DNA of 46,065 nucleotides from Aquabacterium sp. (lineage in GTDB: Bacteria > Pseudomonadota > Gammaproteobacteria > Burkholderiales > Burkholderiaceae_C). The position numbers and the translations under genes were made by a program. The DNA lies in NCBI GenBank assembly GCA_030654395.1, contig JAURXM010000075.1, forward strand, positions 76,274 to 122,338. Reading direction: 5' to 3'. The stretch's first letter is position 1. Every line of letters begins with the position of its first letter. Shown here piece after piece: positions 45,591-46,065 of this stretch. Under the pieces are notes generated by a model that saw only the letters and a list, made by a program, of their open reading frames with translations, ran no database searches and had not been told where the DNA came from.

Positions 45591-45828
45591 ACTCATCGGT
45601 TGAGCCCTAAAGCTCAGTTGGATACCTGCTCCGTCATGTGTGCCTTGGCTCAATGCGCCCTACCCCACACCCCAGATGCGGATTTGTAGGGTTTTCACCC
45701 CCGATATCGACACCCCACGCAGCGGTCCAGTTGAGGACAATCGACTGATAGCAGCTGGCTCGATGTACTTGTGGCGCATTGTGATGTGCCAGTGCCTTGG
45801 CTGCTCAAACCCTGTGTAGGACACAGAG
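45591..45828. other. Intergenic region before the PAS sensor gene
   Basis: No RNA gene or convincing promoter was found. With the cold-shock terminator this makes 318 bases without a gene between 45511 and 45828. A minus-strand frame (45660-45941) runs through it and into the PAS gene but resembles no known protein. No FNR/FixK-type TTGAT-N4-ATCAA box is present. Confidence 0.5.
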
Positions 45829-46065
45829 ATGAAGCCGCCTTTACCCAACTCAAGCGAATCCAATGTGACGCACGTTTCAACGTCGTCGCAAGCGACAGAC
45901 AACCGCATTCGTGCTTTGTTTGAAACGGTGGTGGATGGCATCGTGGTAATTGACTCACATGGTTTGATTCAAACCCTGAACCCTGCTGCGATTACCTTGT
46001 TTGGATACACCGAGCAAGAAGTTGCGAACAAGAACATCAACATGCTGATGCCCCAGCCGTATGCC
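45829..46065 (+). CDS. PAS-domain sensor protein (FixL-like), N-terminal part
   Basis: The first 79 codons of a gene cut by the window end. The ATG at 45829 has AGGA about nine bases upstream. After a polar N-terminus (residues 1-28) a PAS domain begins: RALFETVVDGIVVIDSHGLI, NPAAITLFGYTEQEVANKNI and NMLMPQPYA. The N-P-A-A...F-G-Y...E-V...N-M-L-M-P-x-P-Y signature is the one found in FixL-type and related PAS histidine kinases and PAS/GGDEF proteins. The heme-ligand histidine and the output domain lie beyond the window, so oxygen sensing cannot be asserted. Confidence 0.8.
   Translation, partial: MKPPLPNSSESNVTHVSTSSQATDNRIRALFETVVDGIVVIDSHGLIQTLNPAAITLFGYTEQEVANKNINMLMPQPYA

Noticed and set aside
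45660..45941. Minus-strand 93-codon frame in the gap before the PAS gene
   Set aside because: It overlaps the well-supported PAS start by over 100 bases, lacks a recognisable domain, and has no supporting promoter or ribosome-binding site.
1..46065. CRISPR arrays, insertion sequences, toxin-antitoxin or phage-defence genes
   Set aside because: No regularly spaced repeats, transposase motifs, terminal inverted repeats or recognisable defence proteins were found on either strand.

Overview
The window is a gene-dense chromosomal segment of a betaproteobacterium, most likely a Comamonadaceae-type member of the Burkholderiales. The evidence is the gene content and order: pgsA-uvrC facing earP-efp with an arginine-32 type EF-P, a rimP-nusA-infB-rbfA-truB-typA block, fabI with a DUF4404 gene, a cysS-glycosylase-accA-tilS-lysC run, an L,D-transpeptidase-ppiA-ppiB-lpxH run, and clpS-clpA. 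The family assignment is inference from synteny. I see no insertion sequences, phage genes or CRISPR arrays.

Layout. 1-2622 (minus): start of pgsA, a small lipoprotein, uvrC. 2682-4495 (plus): earP and efp, the EF-P rhamnosyltransferase and its substrate, closed by a bidirectional terminator. 4560-5648 (minus): dusA. 5667-12287: a divergent accessory cluster. The minus arm holds an AcpS-type phosphopantetheinyl transferase, an 85-residue carrier protein and a cytosolic GH2 beta-mannosidase-like enzyme. The plus arm holds an acyl-CoA dehydrogenase-like flavoprotein, a SerRS-like amino acid:carrier-protein ligase and a DUF1839 protein. This is the most unusual part of the window. It looks like a compact ribosome- and NRPS-independent pathway that charges an amino acid onto a carrier protein, modifies it and transfers it to an unknown acceptor. 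12307-13428 (minus): an enoyl-CoA hydratase/3-hydroxyisobutyryl-CoA hydrolase-like gene.

13508-22045 (minus): the translation/transcription block rimP-nusA-infB-rbfA-truB-typA. It is preceded by a good promoter and a terminator-like hairpin in the untranslated leader, which suggests attenuation. 22303-23384 (plus): fabI and a DUF4404 gene. 23393-30362 (minus): a small secreted protein, ldcA and yejABEF. This set reads as murein-peptide uptake and recycling. 30713-33232 (minus): rdgC, tRNA-Ser(GCU) and lysC. 33361-37813 (minus): tilS, accA, an AlkA-type glycosylase and cysS.

38060-42192 (plus): a tightly packed envelope operon with a TPR protein, a Csd6-like L,D-transpeptidase, periplasmic and cytoplasmic cyclophilins, and lpxH. 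42290-44958 (minus): clpS-clpA. 45217-45510 (plus): a cold-shock protein with a C-terminal extension. The window ends inside a FixL-like PAS sensor gene.

Most genes are housekeeping. Two themes link separate loci: peptidoglycan-peptide metabolism (Csd6-like enzyme, LdcA, YejABEF) and acyl/aminoacyl carrier-protein chemistry (FabI, AccA and the accessory cluster).
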